Positions 1 through 8,531 of a stretch of DNA of 33,868 nt are shown here, one piece after another. The position numbers and the translations under genes were made by a program. Origin of the DNA: an uncultured Alphaproteobacteria bacterium (GTDB taxonomy: Bacteria; Pseudomonadota; Alphaproteobacteria; MPNO01; UBA830). The notes under the pieces are model-generated. The model did not search any database, was not told where the DNA came from, and was given only the letters and a program-made list of their open reading frames with translations. The stretch is from the NCBI GenBank assembly GCA_913047365.1, contig CAJWUK010000006.1, positions 1 through 33,868 of the forward strand, written 5' to 3'. Position 1 is the stretch's first letter; each line of letters starts with the position of its first letter.

Positions 1-218
1 TGCGTATGGCCGACGCCAGCATAATCGCGCCCACCGATTTCCTCCGCCTTCCGATTACTGCTGGGCTTGGTTTCGCTCTGTTCGGCGAGGTGCCGGAAAT
101 CTGGGTGTGGATCGGAGGCGGTATTATCTTTCTCAGCACCTGGTACATAGCGGCCCGCGAAAGCCGGCTCGAACGGAAGCGGGAAGAAAAAAATCTGAGG
201 GGTCCGGTGGATGAGTAA
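1..218 (+). CDS. EamA/DMT-family permease, C-terminal fragment (cut by window edge)
   Basis: This is the last part of an inner-membrane drug/metabolite transporter of the EamA family. The reading frame is open at base 1, so the true start lies outside the window; the ATG at position 6 is internal. What remains is the final helix pair of the second EamA repeat. The segment ADASIIAPTDFLRLPITAG matches the equivalent part of the next three permeases (ADASLVIIGDFTKLPL, ADATVCIPVDFVRLPL, ADITIIFPLDFLRLPL), followed by a last membrane helix and a short charged tail. Its stop overlaps the start of the next permease by 8 nt, so the two are probably translationally coupled. The substrate is unknown. 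Confidence 0.85.
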   Translation, partial: RMADASIIAPTDFLRLPITAGLGFALFGEVPEIWVWIGGGIIFLSTWYIAARESRLERKREEKNLRGPVDE

Positions 219-1125
219 TCCGGTGCGACTCTGGTTCGCGGCCCGACCCGCCAGTGTGCGCGGCATGATCTGGTGCCTGCTGGCGGCAGTCGCCTTTATG
301 TTTATGGTGATGATCGTCCGCCACCTTTCCGCCTATTTCAACGCGGGTGAATTGGCTTTCTGGCGAGCATTGTTCGGCCTAGCGCTAATGGTGCCGGTCT
401 TTTCACGGACCGGATCGGCGCTGTTCCGCACCGATAGGTTCGGCATGCATTTGTTCCGCAATCTGATGCACTTCGTGGCAATTGCGGGCTGGTACTACGC
501 CATATCCGGCATCAATTTGTCGGTGGGCATGTCGCTGCAGATTTCGGTGCCGTTGATCACCATCGTGCTCGCCATCATCTTCCTGCGGGAAAAGGTGGAT
601 GCCGCCCGCTGGATCTCTGCGGTGCTTGGGTTCGCCGGCGTGCTGATCATCCTCCGGCCCGGCGTCGAACCGGTGACACTTTTCGCCGTCGCGGCGCTGG
701 TGTCCGCGGCTGGCTATGCCGGCGCGAACATCGCTACCAAGTTGCTGATGCCGGGGTCCAGCAGCGATACCATTGTGTTTTATATGAACCTGATCCATTT
801 GCCGCTCGCTTTCGGCACGGCGATGCTCATGGGCGGGTTGGGCGTTCCCTCCCTCGAAAAACTGCCCTGGCTGGTGGGGCTCGGCGCCTCGGCCACATTG
901 GCGCATTGGCTGCTGGCACAGGCGCTGGGCGCGGCGGATGCCAGCCTAGTCATAATCGGCGATTTCACGAAGCTGCCGCTGGTCACGTTGGGGGCTATCC
1001 TGTTTTTCGGCGAGGCGCCCGTGGTCTGGGCATGGGTCGGCGGGGCGGTTATCTTCGCAGCTACGTTCTACACCGTGCGCCGCGAAGCCCGTGCCGCGCG
1101 GACAACCTCTTCACGTTACACCTAG
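211..1125 (+). CDS. EamA/DMT-family permease
   Basis: A 304-residue integral membrane protein with about ten hydrophobic helices in two EamA repeats. Repeat 1 ends with the family-typical FLREK...FAGVLIILRPG stretch (around residues 123-150), and repeat 2 ends with ADASLVIIGDFTKLPL plus two helices. The family exports or imports small metabolites across the inner membrane; substrates differ widely and cannot be read from sequence. The ATG overlaps the preceding permease gene by 8 nt. The next permease starts 21 nt downstream, so this belongs to a tandem array on one transcript. Length is normal for the family. Confidence 0.9.
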   Translation: MSNPVRLWFAARPASVRGMIWCLLAAVAFMFMVMIVRHLSAYFNAGELAFWRALFGLALMVPVFSRTGSALFRTDRFGMHLFRNLMHFVAIAGWYYAISGINLSVGMSLQISVPLITIVLAIIFLREKVDAARWISAVLGFAGVLIILRPGVEPVTLFAVAALVSAAGYAGANIATKLLMPGSSSDTIVFYMNLIHLPLAFGTAMLMGGLGVPSLEKLPWLVGLGASATLAHWLLAQALGAADASLVIIGDFTKLPLVTLGAILFFGEAPVVWAWVGGAVIFAATFYTVRREARAARTTSSRYT

Positions 1126-1146
1126 GATAGTCCGGAACCCCTCTCG

Positions 1147-2043
1147 ATGGCAGAAGCGTCCCAACCGGCCGAAGCGGGCCAGGAGAATGCTATTCTTGCG
1201 GCCTGCTGGGTGCTGGGCACGGCCGCGTCGTTTATCCTGATGATGATCGCGGTGCGCGAACTATCGACGGATATGTCCAGTTTTGAACTGCTGTCTTTCC
1301 GGTCGATCATTGGCATCCCGGTAATGTGTGTGGTCGCTTGGTATATGGGATTTCATCACGTGCGTACCCGCCGCGCAGGCATGCAGGTCGCGCGCAACGT
1401 GGTGCATTTCGGCGGCCAGTGGGCCTGGGTGATCGGTATCATGCTGCTGCCGATGGCGCATGTGACGGCGCTGGAATTCACCATGCCCATGTGGACAGCG
1501 ATCATTGCCATGCTTTTCCTGGGTGAACGGGCAAAATCCCATCGGGTTCTCGCGATCGTCTTCGGGCTGGCCGGCGTTCTGGTGATCCTCCGGCCCGGGA
1601 TCGAGATCGTCACCGAGGGCGCGCTGATCGTGCTGCTGGGTGCGCTGTGCTATGGCGCATCGAACGTGATGATGAAATCGCTGACGTCCGACGATGCGCC
1701 TTGGGTAATCGTGTTCTGGATGCAGATTATCCAGCTACCGCTGGCGTTGCTTCCCGCGATTTTCTACTTCGACTGGGTATGGCCAGGCTGGGCAGATGCA
1801 CCTTGGCTGCTGGCGATCGGTGTGACCGGTATGACCGCCCATTTTTGCCTCGCCAAGGCGTTTCAGCTTGCGGACGCCACGGTTTGTATTCCGGTCGATT
1901 TCGTCCGCCTTCCGCTTGCAGCGATCATCGGTTGGTTGCTCTACAGTGAATCCGTCAGTATCTGGGTGCTGATCGGCGCTGTGCTAATTTTTGGCGGCAA
2001 TTACTATTCCGTCTGGCGGGAAACCCGGGACGGAAAGGGGTAA
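1147..2043 (+). CDS. EamA/DMT-family permease
   Basis: A 298-residue DMT permease with two EamA repeats and about ten predicted transmembrane helices. FLGERAKSHR followed by LAGVLVILRPG marks the end of repeat 1, and ADATVCIPVDFVRLPL marks repeat 2. A hydrophilic N-terminus of about 15 residues precedes the first helix. It is the third of four adjacent homologous permeases and clearly diverged from its neighbours, so the array is not a recent duplication. The following gene starts 2 nt after this stop. No specific substrate can be assigned. Confidence 0.9.
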   Translation: MAEASQPAEAGQENAILAACWVLGTAASFILMMIAVRELSTDMSSFELLSFRSIIGIPVMCVVAWYMGFHHVRTRRAGMQVARNVVHFGGQWAWVIGIMLLPMAHVTALEFTMPMWTAIIAMLFLGERAKSHRVLAIVFGLAGVLVILRPGIEIVTEGALIVLLGALCYGASNVMMKSLTSDDAPWVIVFWMQIIQLPLALLPAIFYFDWVWPGWADAPWLLAIGVTGMTAHFCLAKAFQLADATVCIPVDFVRLPLAAIIGWLLYSESVSIWVLIGAVLIFGGNYYSVWRETRDGKG

Positions 2044-2045
2044 AT

Positions 2046-2921
2046 TTGCCGCCCCTTTTTCAGGCAATTCTTTGGTTTTGCGGTACTATGGCCGGCTTTG
2101 CGGGTATGGCGATTTCGGCCCGCGAACTGCACACCACCATGTCCACCTTCGAGATCCTGTTTTTCCGGTCGCTGATCGGTGTGCTTGCGGTGCTGCCGTT
2201 TATCATCCGTAACCGGTTTCTCGATCTAAAGACGACGAAGTTTCCGTTTCACGGCTGTCGGGCGTTGGTCCAGTTCTCTGCCCAGCTTTGCTGGATGTAC
2301 GGCATTCTGCATCTTACTCTGTCGGATTTGACGGCTATCGAATTCACCGTGCCGGTATTCACCGCCGTCCTGGCCGTCCTGTTTCTGGGCGAGAAAATGT
2401 GGCGGCACAAATGGATCGCAACGCTACTGGGTTTTGTTGGCGTGCTGATCATTTTGCAGCCTGAAGGGTCGGCCTTCAGTATTGCCGGCTTCGTGATGCT
2501 ACTGGGCTCGGCGCTCTATGCCGGGTCCGGCGTGTTTGTGAAGTACCTGACCCGGACGGACTCACCGCAGGGCATAATTTTCTACATGAACGTGATGCAG
2601 CTGCCTTTGGGACTGATCCCGGCAGTCTTTATCTTCGACTGGGTGACACCCAACTGGGCGGACATTCCGTGGATTCTGGCCTGGGGCCTGTCTGGCCTGG
2701 CCGCACACTACACAATGGCCCGCGCCCTGAAACTGGCCGACATCACCATCATTTTCCCGCTGGATTTCCTGCGCTTGCCGCTTATGGCGCTGTTGGGCTT
2801 CCTGCTTTATGCAGAAGCGATCAATCCGTGGACCGCGGTCGGCGGGCTGGTGATCTTTGCCGCGAATTACTATGGCGTTCGGGAAGAATCTAGGCGCGGC
2901 GGATCGCCGAGCGCACATTGA
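2046..2921 (+). CDS. EamA/DMT-family permease (TTG start)
   Basis: A 291-residue DMT permease, last of the tandem set. The start is a TTG two bases after the previous stop. The purine-rich GGAAAGGGG just upstream, inside the previous gene's end, serves as ribosome-binding site, and the translation begins directly at the first membrane helix as in its paralogues. FLGEKMWRHK and GVLIILQP close repeat 1; ADITIIFPLDFLRLPL marks repeat 2. It ends 11 nt short of the convergent zinc-ribbon gene. The substrate is unknown. The next in-frame ATG (near residue 16) would remove part of helix 1 and is less likely. Confidence 0.88.
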   Translation: MPPLFQAILWFCGTMAGFAGMAISARELHTTMSTFEILFFRSLIGVLAVLPFIIRNRFLDLKTTKFPFHGCRALVQFSAQLCWMYGILHLTLSDLTAIEFTVPVFTAVLAVLFLGEKMWRHKWIATLLGFVGVLIILQPEGSAFSIAGFVMLLGSALYAGSGVFVKYLTRTDSPQGIIFYMNVMQLPLGLIPAVFIFDWVTPNWADIPWILAWGLSGLAAHYTMARALKLADITIIFPLDFLRLPLMALLGFLLYAEAINPWTAVGGLVIFAANYYGVREESRRGGSPSAH

Positions 2922-2932
2922 TCTTCAATCCA

Positions 2933-3157
2933 TCAGAACAAAACCAGGAGCAAGAAGAAGAGGATGATCGTAATTACAATGTACCAATTTTCTGGCCCAC
3001 CACCGATCTGAAAAGCCTTCCAGTGTTGGTTTGTCTGGCCAGGGTTGGCACTTCCGTTAGGCAAAAATCGTAGGTCCTTCCCGCAATTCCGGCATTCGTC
3101 CGGTTAGGAAATAACGTTCTTCGTGCAATGCGGGCAATCAATCCAGTTATCTATCAT
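2933..3157 (-). pseudogene. Zinc-ribbon small membrane protein, interrupted by an in-frame TAA
   Basis: On the minus strand the ATG at 3157-3155 overlaps the glutathione transferase stop as TGATG and opens a 75-codon frame. It reads MIDNWIDCPHC, then a TAA at 3106-3104, then resumes in the same frame as PDECRNCGKDL, a Gly/Asn-rich linker, and a hydrophobic helix WYIVITIILFFLLLVLF before TGA. The two CxxC knuckles on either side of the stop form a classic zinc ribbon, followed by a single C-terminal membrane anchor. The coherent protein on both sides argues that a once-intact gene of about 74 residues has been disabled by one nonsense change. A sequencing error is the alternative. No later start codon would rescue the second half. 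Confidence 0.7.
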
Positions 3158-3864
3158 CAGTCCCGTTCTAACTGTCCTCTGCCGAAAAGCAGGTTTCGGG
3201 CATCATCGGTTAGGGTCTTGTTGCCGCGATGTTCGGCCAGCAATTCCATCCCGGCCTGAACGGCCGGGCGGGCGGACATGGCATCAAACCAGCGTTTCAC
3301 ATTTGGAAAGTCGGCCTTGTCTACACCCTGCCGGCGAGAGGGCCGTGCCCAGGGCCAGCACGCCATGTCGGCAATGGAATAATCTGCGCCGGCGAGCCAC
3401 TCACATGCCGCCAGTTGCCGATCCATTACCCCGTAGAGACGACGGACCTCTTTGGAATAGCGCTGGATGCCGTAGGGCACTTCCTCACCGCCCATCGCCT
3501 GCCGGAAATGATGCGCCTGACCCGCCATAGGACCCAGACCGCCCATTTGCCACATCAGCCATTCCATTACGGTCTTACGTGCCCGGATATCATTGGTTTC
3601 GGGCAGAAACCGCCCCCCTTTTTCCGCTAGATAAATCATGATTGCCCCGGTCTCGAACACGGGAACCGGGTCGCCCCCGTCCGGCGGAACATGATCGACG
3701 ATGGCTGGGATGCGGTTGTTGGGGCTTATGGTGAGGAATTCCTCTTCGAACTGATCGCCCTGGTTGATGTCGATTGCGACGACTTCGTAATCGAGGCCAA
3801 GTTCTTCCAGCAATATGGAAATCTTGTGGCCATTCGGTGTTGGCCAGGCATAGAGCGTGATCAT
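3157..3864 (-). CDS. Glutathione S-transferase, Nu-class / YfcG-like
   Basis: A 235-residue cytosolic protein resembling the Escherichia coli YfcG/YghU group, which are glutathione-dependent disulfide-bond reductases rather than classical conjugating transferases. The N-terminal thioredoxin fold carries TPNGHK (residues 9-14), ISPNNRIPAIVDH (46-58, cis-Pro region) and the glutathione gamma-Glu site FETGAIMIYLAEK (70-82). The C-terminal helical domain has WQMGGLGPM and ADYSIADMACWPW. The ATG at 3864 is chosen because it begins the thioredoxin fold and overlaps the dehydrogenase stop as ATGA; in-frame sequence further upstream lies inside the dehydrogenase. Its place behind UbiD and a dehydrogenase suggests handling of a thiol-reactive or disulfide-linked intermediate, which is inference. 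Confidence 0.9.
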   Translation of the reverse strand: MITLYAWPTPNGHKISILLEELGLDYEVVAIDINQGDQFEEEFLTISPNNRIPAIVDHVPPDGGDPVPVFETGAIMIYLAEKGGRFLPETNDIRARKTVMEWLMWQMGGLGPMAGQAHHFRQAMGGEEVPYGIQRYSKEVRRLYGVMDRQLAACEWLAGADYSIADMACWPWARPSRRQGVDKADFPNVKRWFDAMSARPAVQAGMELLAEHRGNKTLTDDARNLLFGRGQLERD

Positions 3865-4919
3865 ATTGTCGTAGCGATAGCCTTGCCGGCTTCCTCCGTA
3901 CTTGCACTGCCGCCGATATCGCGGGTACGCGGCCCGCCGTCTGCCAGGACGTTCTCGATCGCGGACACGATTGCGCCCGCGGCATCGTGTTCGCCAAATT
4001 GATCCAACATGAGGGCACCGGACCATATCTGGGCAATGGGGTTGGCGATGTCTTGCCCAAAAATATCAGGGGCGGAGCCGTGCACCGGTTCGAACATGGA
4101 TGGCGCGGTGCCTTCCGGATTGATGTTGGCGGAGGCGGCGATGCCGATGGATCCGGCCACGGCGGGGCCAAGATCCGACAGTATGTCGCCGAACAGGTTG
4201 GAACCGACAACGACGTCGAACCAGTCCGGGTCGGTCACAAACCGGGCTGTCAGGATATCAATGTGATACTGATTGGTTTCGATGTCCTGGTATTCGGCGG
4301 CCATCGCTGCGAAGCGTTCGTCCCAATACGGCATAGAATGGATAATGCCGTTGGATTTTGTCGCTGACGTGACCTTCTTCGCAGGCCGGGTGCGGGCAAG
4401 GTCGAAGGCAAACCGCATGATCCGGTCACAGCCTTTTCGTGTGAATACGGCCTGCTGTACCGCCATTTCCTCGTCCGTGCCTTCGTAGAGCCTGCCCCCA
4501 ATCTGCGAATATTCGCCTTCGACGTTTTCGCGGACGATCATCATGTCGATATCTTCCGGACCGCGGCCCGCCAGGGGGGACTCGATACCCGGCAATAGCC
4601 GAGCAGGGCGCAAATTTACGTACTGTAAGAATTCTCGGCGGATCGGGATCAGCATGCCCCACAGCGATACATGATCTGGGACGCCCGGCATCCCGACTGC
4701 TCCCAGATAGACCGCATCGAAAGGACGAAGTTGGTCTATCCCGTCTTCCGGCATAATACACCCCGTTTTGTCGTAATCGTCGCAGTTCCAGCCGAATTCG
4801 GTGAACTCGTAGCCAATTCCGAACTTTGATCCCGCCGCTTCTAGCGCCCGCAGGCCTTCAGGCATGACTTCCTTGCCGATCCCGTCGCCGGGAATAACGG
4901 CGATCCTGTATGTTCCCAT
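3861..4919 (-). CDS. Tartrate/D-malate/isopropylmalate-type dehydrogenase
   Basis: A 352-residue beta-decarboxylating, NAD- and metal-dependent dehydrogenase. Visible motifs are GDGIG (11-15), RENVEGEYSQ (130-139), the catalytic lysine region ATKSNG (K188), and the metal-binding NLFGDILSD (241-249, D245 and D249). These are followed by INPEG and EPVHGSAPDI. GVPDHVSLWGMLIPIRR and the overall pattern fit tartrate dehydrogenase/decarboxylase and D-malate dehydrogenase better than LeuB. The ATG at 4919 overlaps the upstream permease stop as TGATG and directly precedes the GDGIG fold. The family oxidises a 2-hydroxy acid and often decarboxylates the product. The true substrate is unknown; the neighbouring permease could supply it. 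Confidence 0.9.
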   Translation of the reverse strand: MGTYRIAVIPGDGIGKEVMPEGLRALEAAGSKFGIGYEFTEFGWNCDDYDKTGCIMPEDGIDQLRPFDAVYLGAVGMPGVPDHVSLWGMLIPIRREFLQYVNLRPARLLPGIESPLAGRGPEDIDMMIVRENVEGEYSQIGGRLYEGTDEEMAVQQAVFTRKGCDRIMRFAFDLARTRPAKKVTSATKSNGIIHSMPYWDERFAAMAAEYQDIETNQYHIDILTARFVTDPDWFDVVVGSNLFGDILSDLGPAVAGSIGIAASANINPEGTAPSMFEPVHGSAPDIFGQDIANPIAQIWSGALMLDQFGEHDAAGAIVSAIENVLADGGPRTRDIGGSASTEEAGKAIATTI

Positions 4920-5782
4920 CAGTGGTTGCCCTTTCGTTCGAAGGCTATGACGTAATAGCTCGCGCAAAAGATAACCAGCGCCCCGATCCAGGTATAGAGA
5001 TCGGAGCTTTCACCGAACACGATCCAGCCGATGATTGCCGCGGTTATGAGACGTGAAAAATCAAATGGCTGAATGATACGCGCCTCCGCAACCGCGATGG
5101 CGCGGGTGATCGAGTATTGTCCCAGAAGCGCAAAGGCCCCGATACCAAGGATTAGCGGCATATCCCGCCACAGCGGATCGGTCCAGTAAAACCAAGCGGG
5201 AACGGCGGAAAACACCAACATCAGGAAACTGACATAGGCGACGATGACGGCCGGGGAATCCGTGCGGGACAGGAACTTCATGGTGGTGTTCACGCCCGCG
5301 AACAGCAAGCCGGTGGCAAGGGCGGCGATCATGCCGAGATTAATTTCCTGAAATCCGGGGCGCAGGATGATCAGGGCGCCGGCAAAGGCGACCGCGATCG
5401 CGCCCCAGGTGCGGGCTCCCGCTGGTTCCCGCAGGATAAGCATCGCGAAAAGTATGGTGAAGATCGGCTGGATATAGAGGAGGGCTGTGTAATCGGATAC
5501 CGGGATCACGCCGACCGCGTAGAACCAGCACATCATCCCCCCATAGGTCAGGCAGGCTCGCAGCACATGCATGGGAAAAACAGTTGTGCTCATCACCGAA
5601 AGCCCGTTGCGCAGGATCATCGGCATGACGAAGGCGATGGCGATTACGGCCCGCATAAACGCAAGCTGTGCCGTCGAATATTCTGACGACAGTTCCCGCG
5701 TGCAAACCGATGCCAGCGTATAGCCGGTACCGGCAAGAATCATCCAGACCGGTCCGGCAACGACGGGGGAGAGTGCGGGCAA
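4919..5782 (-). CDS. EamA/DMT-family permease in the UbiD operon (probable TTG start)
   Basis: A 287-residue inner-membrane transporter with ten predicted helices in two EamA repeats. Repeat 1 ends at LILREPAGAR and GALIILRPG; repeat 2 has EARIIQPFDFSRLITAA. The proposed TTG start lies 18 nt after the UbiD stop with an A-rich, GA-containing leader; an ATG 13 codons further in is possible but would clip helix 1. Its stop overlaps the dehydrogenase start as TGATG. Position between a decarboxylase and a hydroxy-acid dehydrogenase suggests it moves the substrate or product of this pathway. That is inference only. Confidence 0.88.
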   Translation of the reverse strand: MPALSPVVAGPVWMILAGTGYTLASVCTRELSSEYSTAQLAFMRAVIAIAFVMPMILRNGLSVMSTTVFPMHVLRACLTYGGMMCWFYAVGVIPVSDYTALLYIQPIFTILFAMLILREPAGARTWGAIAVAFAGALIILRPGFQEINLGMIAALATGLLFAGVNTTMKFLSRTDSPAVIVAYVSFLMLVFSAVPAWFYWTDPLWRDMPLILGIGAFALLGQYSITRAIAVAEARIIQPFDFSRLITAAIIGWIVFGESSDLYTWIGALVIFCASYYVIAFERKGNH

Positions 5783-5800
5783 CGGGTTTCTTTTCTTACT

Positions 5801-7423
5801 CTATTCGTCATCCACGTTGCGGATGTCTGTATTTGGGACAACGCCGGTCCTGCGCTTCTGGTGAGATCGTTCGCCATTCGACTGCCAGTCGCCCTTTGCC
5901 GCGCGTATCGCAAGCTGATCCCATTCTTCGGACCAGTCGCCCAGTTCGTAACCGTGCCAGGGCGGTTCCGGGGTCAGTGACGGGAGGCCAAGCTTCTCCC
6001 AAAGCCCTTTGGCGTGTTCCATGTATTCCCGCTTCGGCAGGGCGACGGGGGCCATGTCGGCCTTTAAAGTCGCGTCGATGGCGAGTGTCGCATCTTCCGC
6101 CGCGCCGGTTTTCGGCCCGTGGCCAAGAGGCCGGTGAGGCAGCAATTCACAGTCCTGTGCCAGATTGGCCCGGTAGCTCATTGCCCAGAAAACAGCGTCC
6201 AGATTATCCGGGTCGATGTCCTCGTCGACTGCGATCAGGTATTTTCCGACCGGCGCCTGAAACGACATCGCGCCGTAAAGCGCCCGCCAGATTTCGGTGC
6301 GTGGTGTACCGCGCGTGAACTGGATGATGACGACTTTGCGGAGATTGGTCAGCGGCTCGTGCATCCCGACACGGACGACGCCCCGAATGCCCAGGTGACC
6401 GGTCAGGTGGGCCAGGAACAGCGGTTCGTAGGCAACACGTTTGATGACCGAAGATTCCGATGGCGTGACCTGGCTGATGATCGAGGTGAAGATCGCATTC
6501 TGCCGCTGCGTAATCGCGGTTACCTGAAAGATGAAATTGTATTCTTCCAGGTTGATATGTCCGTGGCTTTCGCCGAAAGGTCCCTCGGGTTCGAAATATT
6601 CGGGATCCAGCAATCCTTCTATCACGATTTCCGCCTCGGCCGGGACCAGCAGGTCTGACGTCCGGGCCTTGGCGACCCGGATCGGCGCGCCCGCTATGCC
6701 GCCTGCGACACCCATCTCGTCCACGTCCTTTGGTAGTTTCTGCGGACCGACATAAGCGACGGGCGGCGGGCAGCCGACCACCATGGCGATGGGCATAGCC
6801 TCGCCTCGGGCGCGGTATTTTTCCCAGTGTGCCGTGCCGCCCTGTCCCAGGTTCATGAACAGTTTTAGCCCGATGCGGTCCGGCGCCTTCAGCCCGCCCC
6901 GATAGGTGCCCATGTTCTGGGTGCCGGTGTCCGGATCGCTCGTGATGCAGGCGGTTGCGGTCAGATACGGCGCGGAATCGTATCCCGGGGTCGACACCGG
7001 AACGGGTAGGGCATCCAGGCCCGATCCTGATAGCAGGTCGCTGCCCTCGTAGACGATCTCCTGGCAGGCTGGGTCGCTGACGGTAACGGGTGCGATGGGA
7101 TTTGCGATGGAATGGGCCCAGCAGTCGCCGATTTTCCCCACGGGGACACCCATGCCGACGGAATAAATTGCTGCGTTGCCGGCCAGCGCGCCCACGGCGA
7201 CCGGGATGTCGAATTCGCGACCGTCGCCACCGCGCACTTTGGTAAACAGAAACGCCTTACGGTCCGGTTCCGCGATGCCGCCCCGGAACTGCCAGCGGAC
7301 CAGAGGGATCAATTCGGACTCCTTGTCGATCGGCGCGTCGATACGCGTCAGCAGCCCGCTGGTATCAAGCGCGGCCAGATGATCCTGAAAATCATTATAG
7401 CCGCGCGATGTCGCGTCAGACAT
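5801..7423 (-). CDS. UbiD-family (prenylated-FMN) decarboxylase
   Basis: A 540-residue UbiD/Fdc-type reversible decarboxylase acting on aromatic or alpha,beta-unsaturated acids with prenylated FMN. Metal and cofactor residues appear in TQNMGTYRG (N170, R175). The catalytic glutamates sit in FEPEGPFGES (E280 and E285), keeping the 5-residue spacing of E277/E282 in Aspergillus Fdc1, with R175 completing the E-R-E triad. A strong AGGAGG (7431-7436 on the complementary strand) lies 7 nt before the ATG. It leads an operon with a permease, a hydroxy-acid dehydrogenase, a glutathione transferase and a zinc-ribbon gene. No UbiX prenyltransferase is visible in the window, so the cofactor must be made elsewhere. 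Substrate is not predictable. Confidence 0.9.
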   Translation of the reverse strand: MSDATSRGYNDFQDHLAALDTSGLLTRIDAPIDKESELIPLVRWQFRGGIAEPDRKAFLFTKVRGGDGREFDIPVAVGALAGNAAIYSVGMGVPVGKIGDCWAHSIANPIAPVTVSDPACQEIVYEGSDLLSGSGLDALPVPVSTPGYDSAPYLTATACITSDPDTGTQNMGTYRGGLKAPDRIGLKLFMNLGQGGTAHWEKYRARGEAMPIAMVVGCPPPVAYVGPQKLPKDVDEMGVAGGIAGAPIRVAKARTSDLLVPAEAEIVIEGLLDPEYFEPEGPFGESHGHINLEEYNFIFQVTAITQRQNAIFTSIISQVTPSESSVIKRVAYEPLFLAHLTGHLGIRGVVRVGMHEPLTNLRKVVIIQFTRGTPRTEIWRALYGAMSFQAPVGKYLIAVDEDIDPDNLDAVFWAMSYRANLAQDCELLPHRPLGHGPKTGAAEDATLAIDATLKADMAPVALPKREYMEHAKGLWEKLGLPSLTPEPPWHGYELGDWSEEWDQLAIRAAKGDWQSNGERSHQKRRTGVVPNTDIRNVDDE

Positions 7424-7430
7424 TTACGTT

Positions 7431-7436
7431 CCTCCT
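7431..7436 (-). promoter_or_regulatory. Strong ribosome-binding site of the first UbiD gene
   Basis: AGGAGG on the minus strand, 7 nt upstream of the ATG at 7423. It is one of the best Shine-Dalgarno matches in the window and fixes the UbiD start. Confidence 0.75.
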
Positions 7437-7544
7437 GGCGGCCATGATGCGGTGCGGCCCGAAGCTGGGCAAGGCCCCTGGGGCGACAGGCGCGCGCTGG
7501 ATTGATACAGTTCCGTCATATTCAAGCCCTGGAGAACAAGAAAG

Positions 7545-8519
7545 ATGAAAGCGGCGGTGGTCACTGAAAACGGCATTGGTATTGACGATATTCCGGAACC
7601 GGAGCCGAAACCCAATGAAGTGAAGATCCGCGTTCGTGCCTGCGGCATGAACCGGGCCGACGCGATGGTCGCGAGCGGCATGGCTCATGGCCGTGCAGGT
7701 GGTCCCGGGACGGTGCCGGGGATCGAATATGTCGGCGAGGTAGTCGAAATCGGCTCAGAAGTGCCGAACGTCAAGCCCGGCGATCGGGTGATGTGCTCTG
7801 GTACATCGGGCTGGGGTGAATATGCCGTGGCGGACTGGGGGCGTGCGGTCCCCATGCCCGCCAACAACATGACCTGGGCGCAGGCATCGACCCTGCCGGT
7901 TGCACTACAAACCATGCATAACGCCCTGGTGACAGCGGGCCGGTTCAAATCCGGCGAAGCGGTCATGATCCAGGGGGCGAGCACCGGTGTCGGTCTGATG
8001 GGACTGCAGATCGCCAAGGCGATGGGGGCGAGGCTGGTGGTCGGATCGTCCACCAATCCCGAACGGCGCGACCGACTGACGGAATTCGGCGCTGATCTGG
8101 TCGTGGATTCACGGGACGAGGGCTGGGTCGGTCAGGTGCTTGAAGCAACCGGCGGCGACGGTGTAGATGTGATCGTCGATCAGGTTTCGGGTTATGCCGC
8201 CAACGCCAACCTGGCCGCGACCAAAATTCTCGGCCGCATCGTCAACGTCGGCCGTCTCGGAGGGTTCACCGGAAATTTCAATTTCGATCTTCACGCGATG
8301 CGCCGCATCGATTACATCGGTGTGACCTTCCGCACCCGGTCCGTCGAAGAAGTGCGCGATATCGTCCAGGCAATGAAGGACGATCTGTGGGGCAAGGTGG
8401 AGGCGGGCGATCTGGCGCTGCCGGTCGACCGTGAATTCGAAATCTATGACGTGGCTGAAGCCGTCGACTACATGAAGGCCAACCGCCACTTCGGCAAGAT
8501 CGTCCTCAACATGGCCTAA
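7545..8519 (+). CDS. Quinone-oxidoreductase-like MDR dehydrogenase
   Basis: A 324-residue medium-chain dehydrogenase/reductase of the zinc-free quinone reductase branch. The N-terminal GroES-like domain contains ACGMNRADAMVASG and PGIEYVGEVVEIG. The Rossmann domain has the nucleotide motif QGASTGVGLMGLQIAKAMGA, whose AxxGxxG is typical of NADPH-using members. The structural and catalytic zinc cysteine cluster of alcohol dehydrogenases is absent. It probably reduces a quinone or an activated double bond in the cytosol. The gene has GGAGAACAAGAAAG ahead of its ATG and is divergent from UbiD across about 120 bp, so the two may share control. It converges with the TauD-like gene downstream with only 12 nt between. 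Confidence 0.88.
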   Translation: MKAAVVTENGIGIDDIPEPEPKPNEVKIRVRACGMNRADAMVASGMAHGRAGGPGTVPGIEYVGEVVEIGSEVPNVKPGDRVMCSGTSGWGEYAVADWGRAVPMPANNMTWAQASTLPVALQTMHNALVTAGRFKSGEAVMIQGASTGVGLMGLQIAKAMGARLVVGSSTNPERRDRLTEFGADLVVDSRDEGWVGQVLEATGGDGVDVIVDQVSGYAANANLAATKILGRIVNVGRLGGFTGNFNFDLHAMRRIDYIGVTFRTRSVEEVRDIVQAMKDDLWGKVEAGDLALPVDREFEIYDVAEAVDYMKANRHFGKIVLNMA

Positions 8520-8531
8520 ATCATACGCCGC

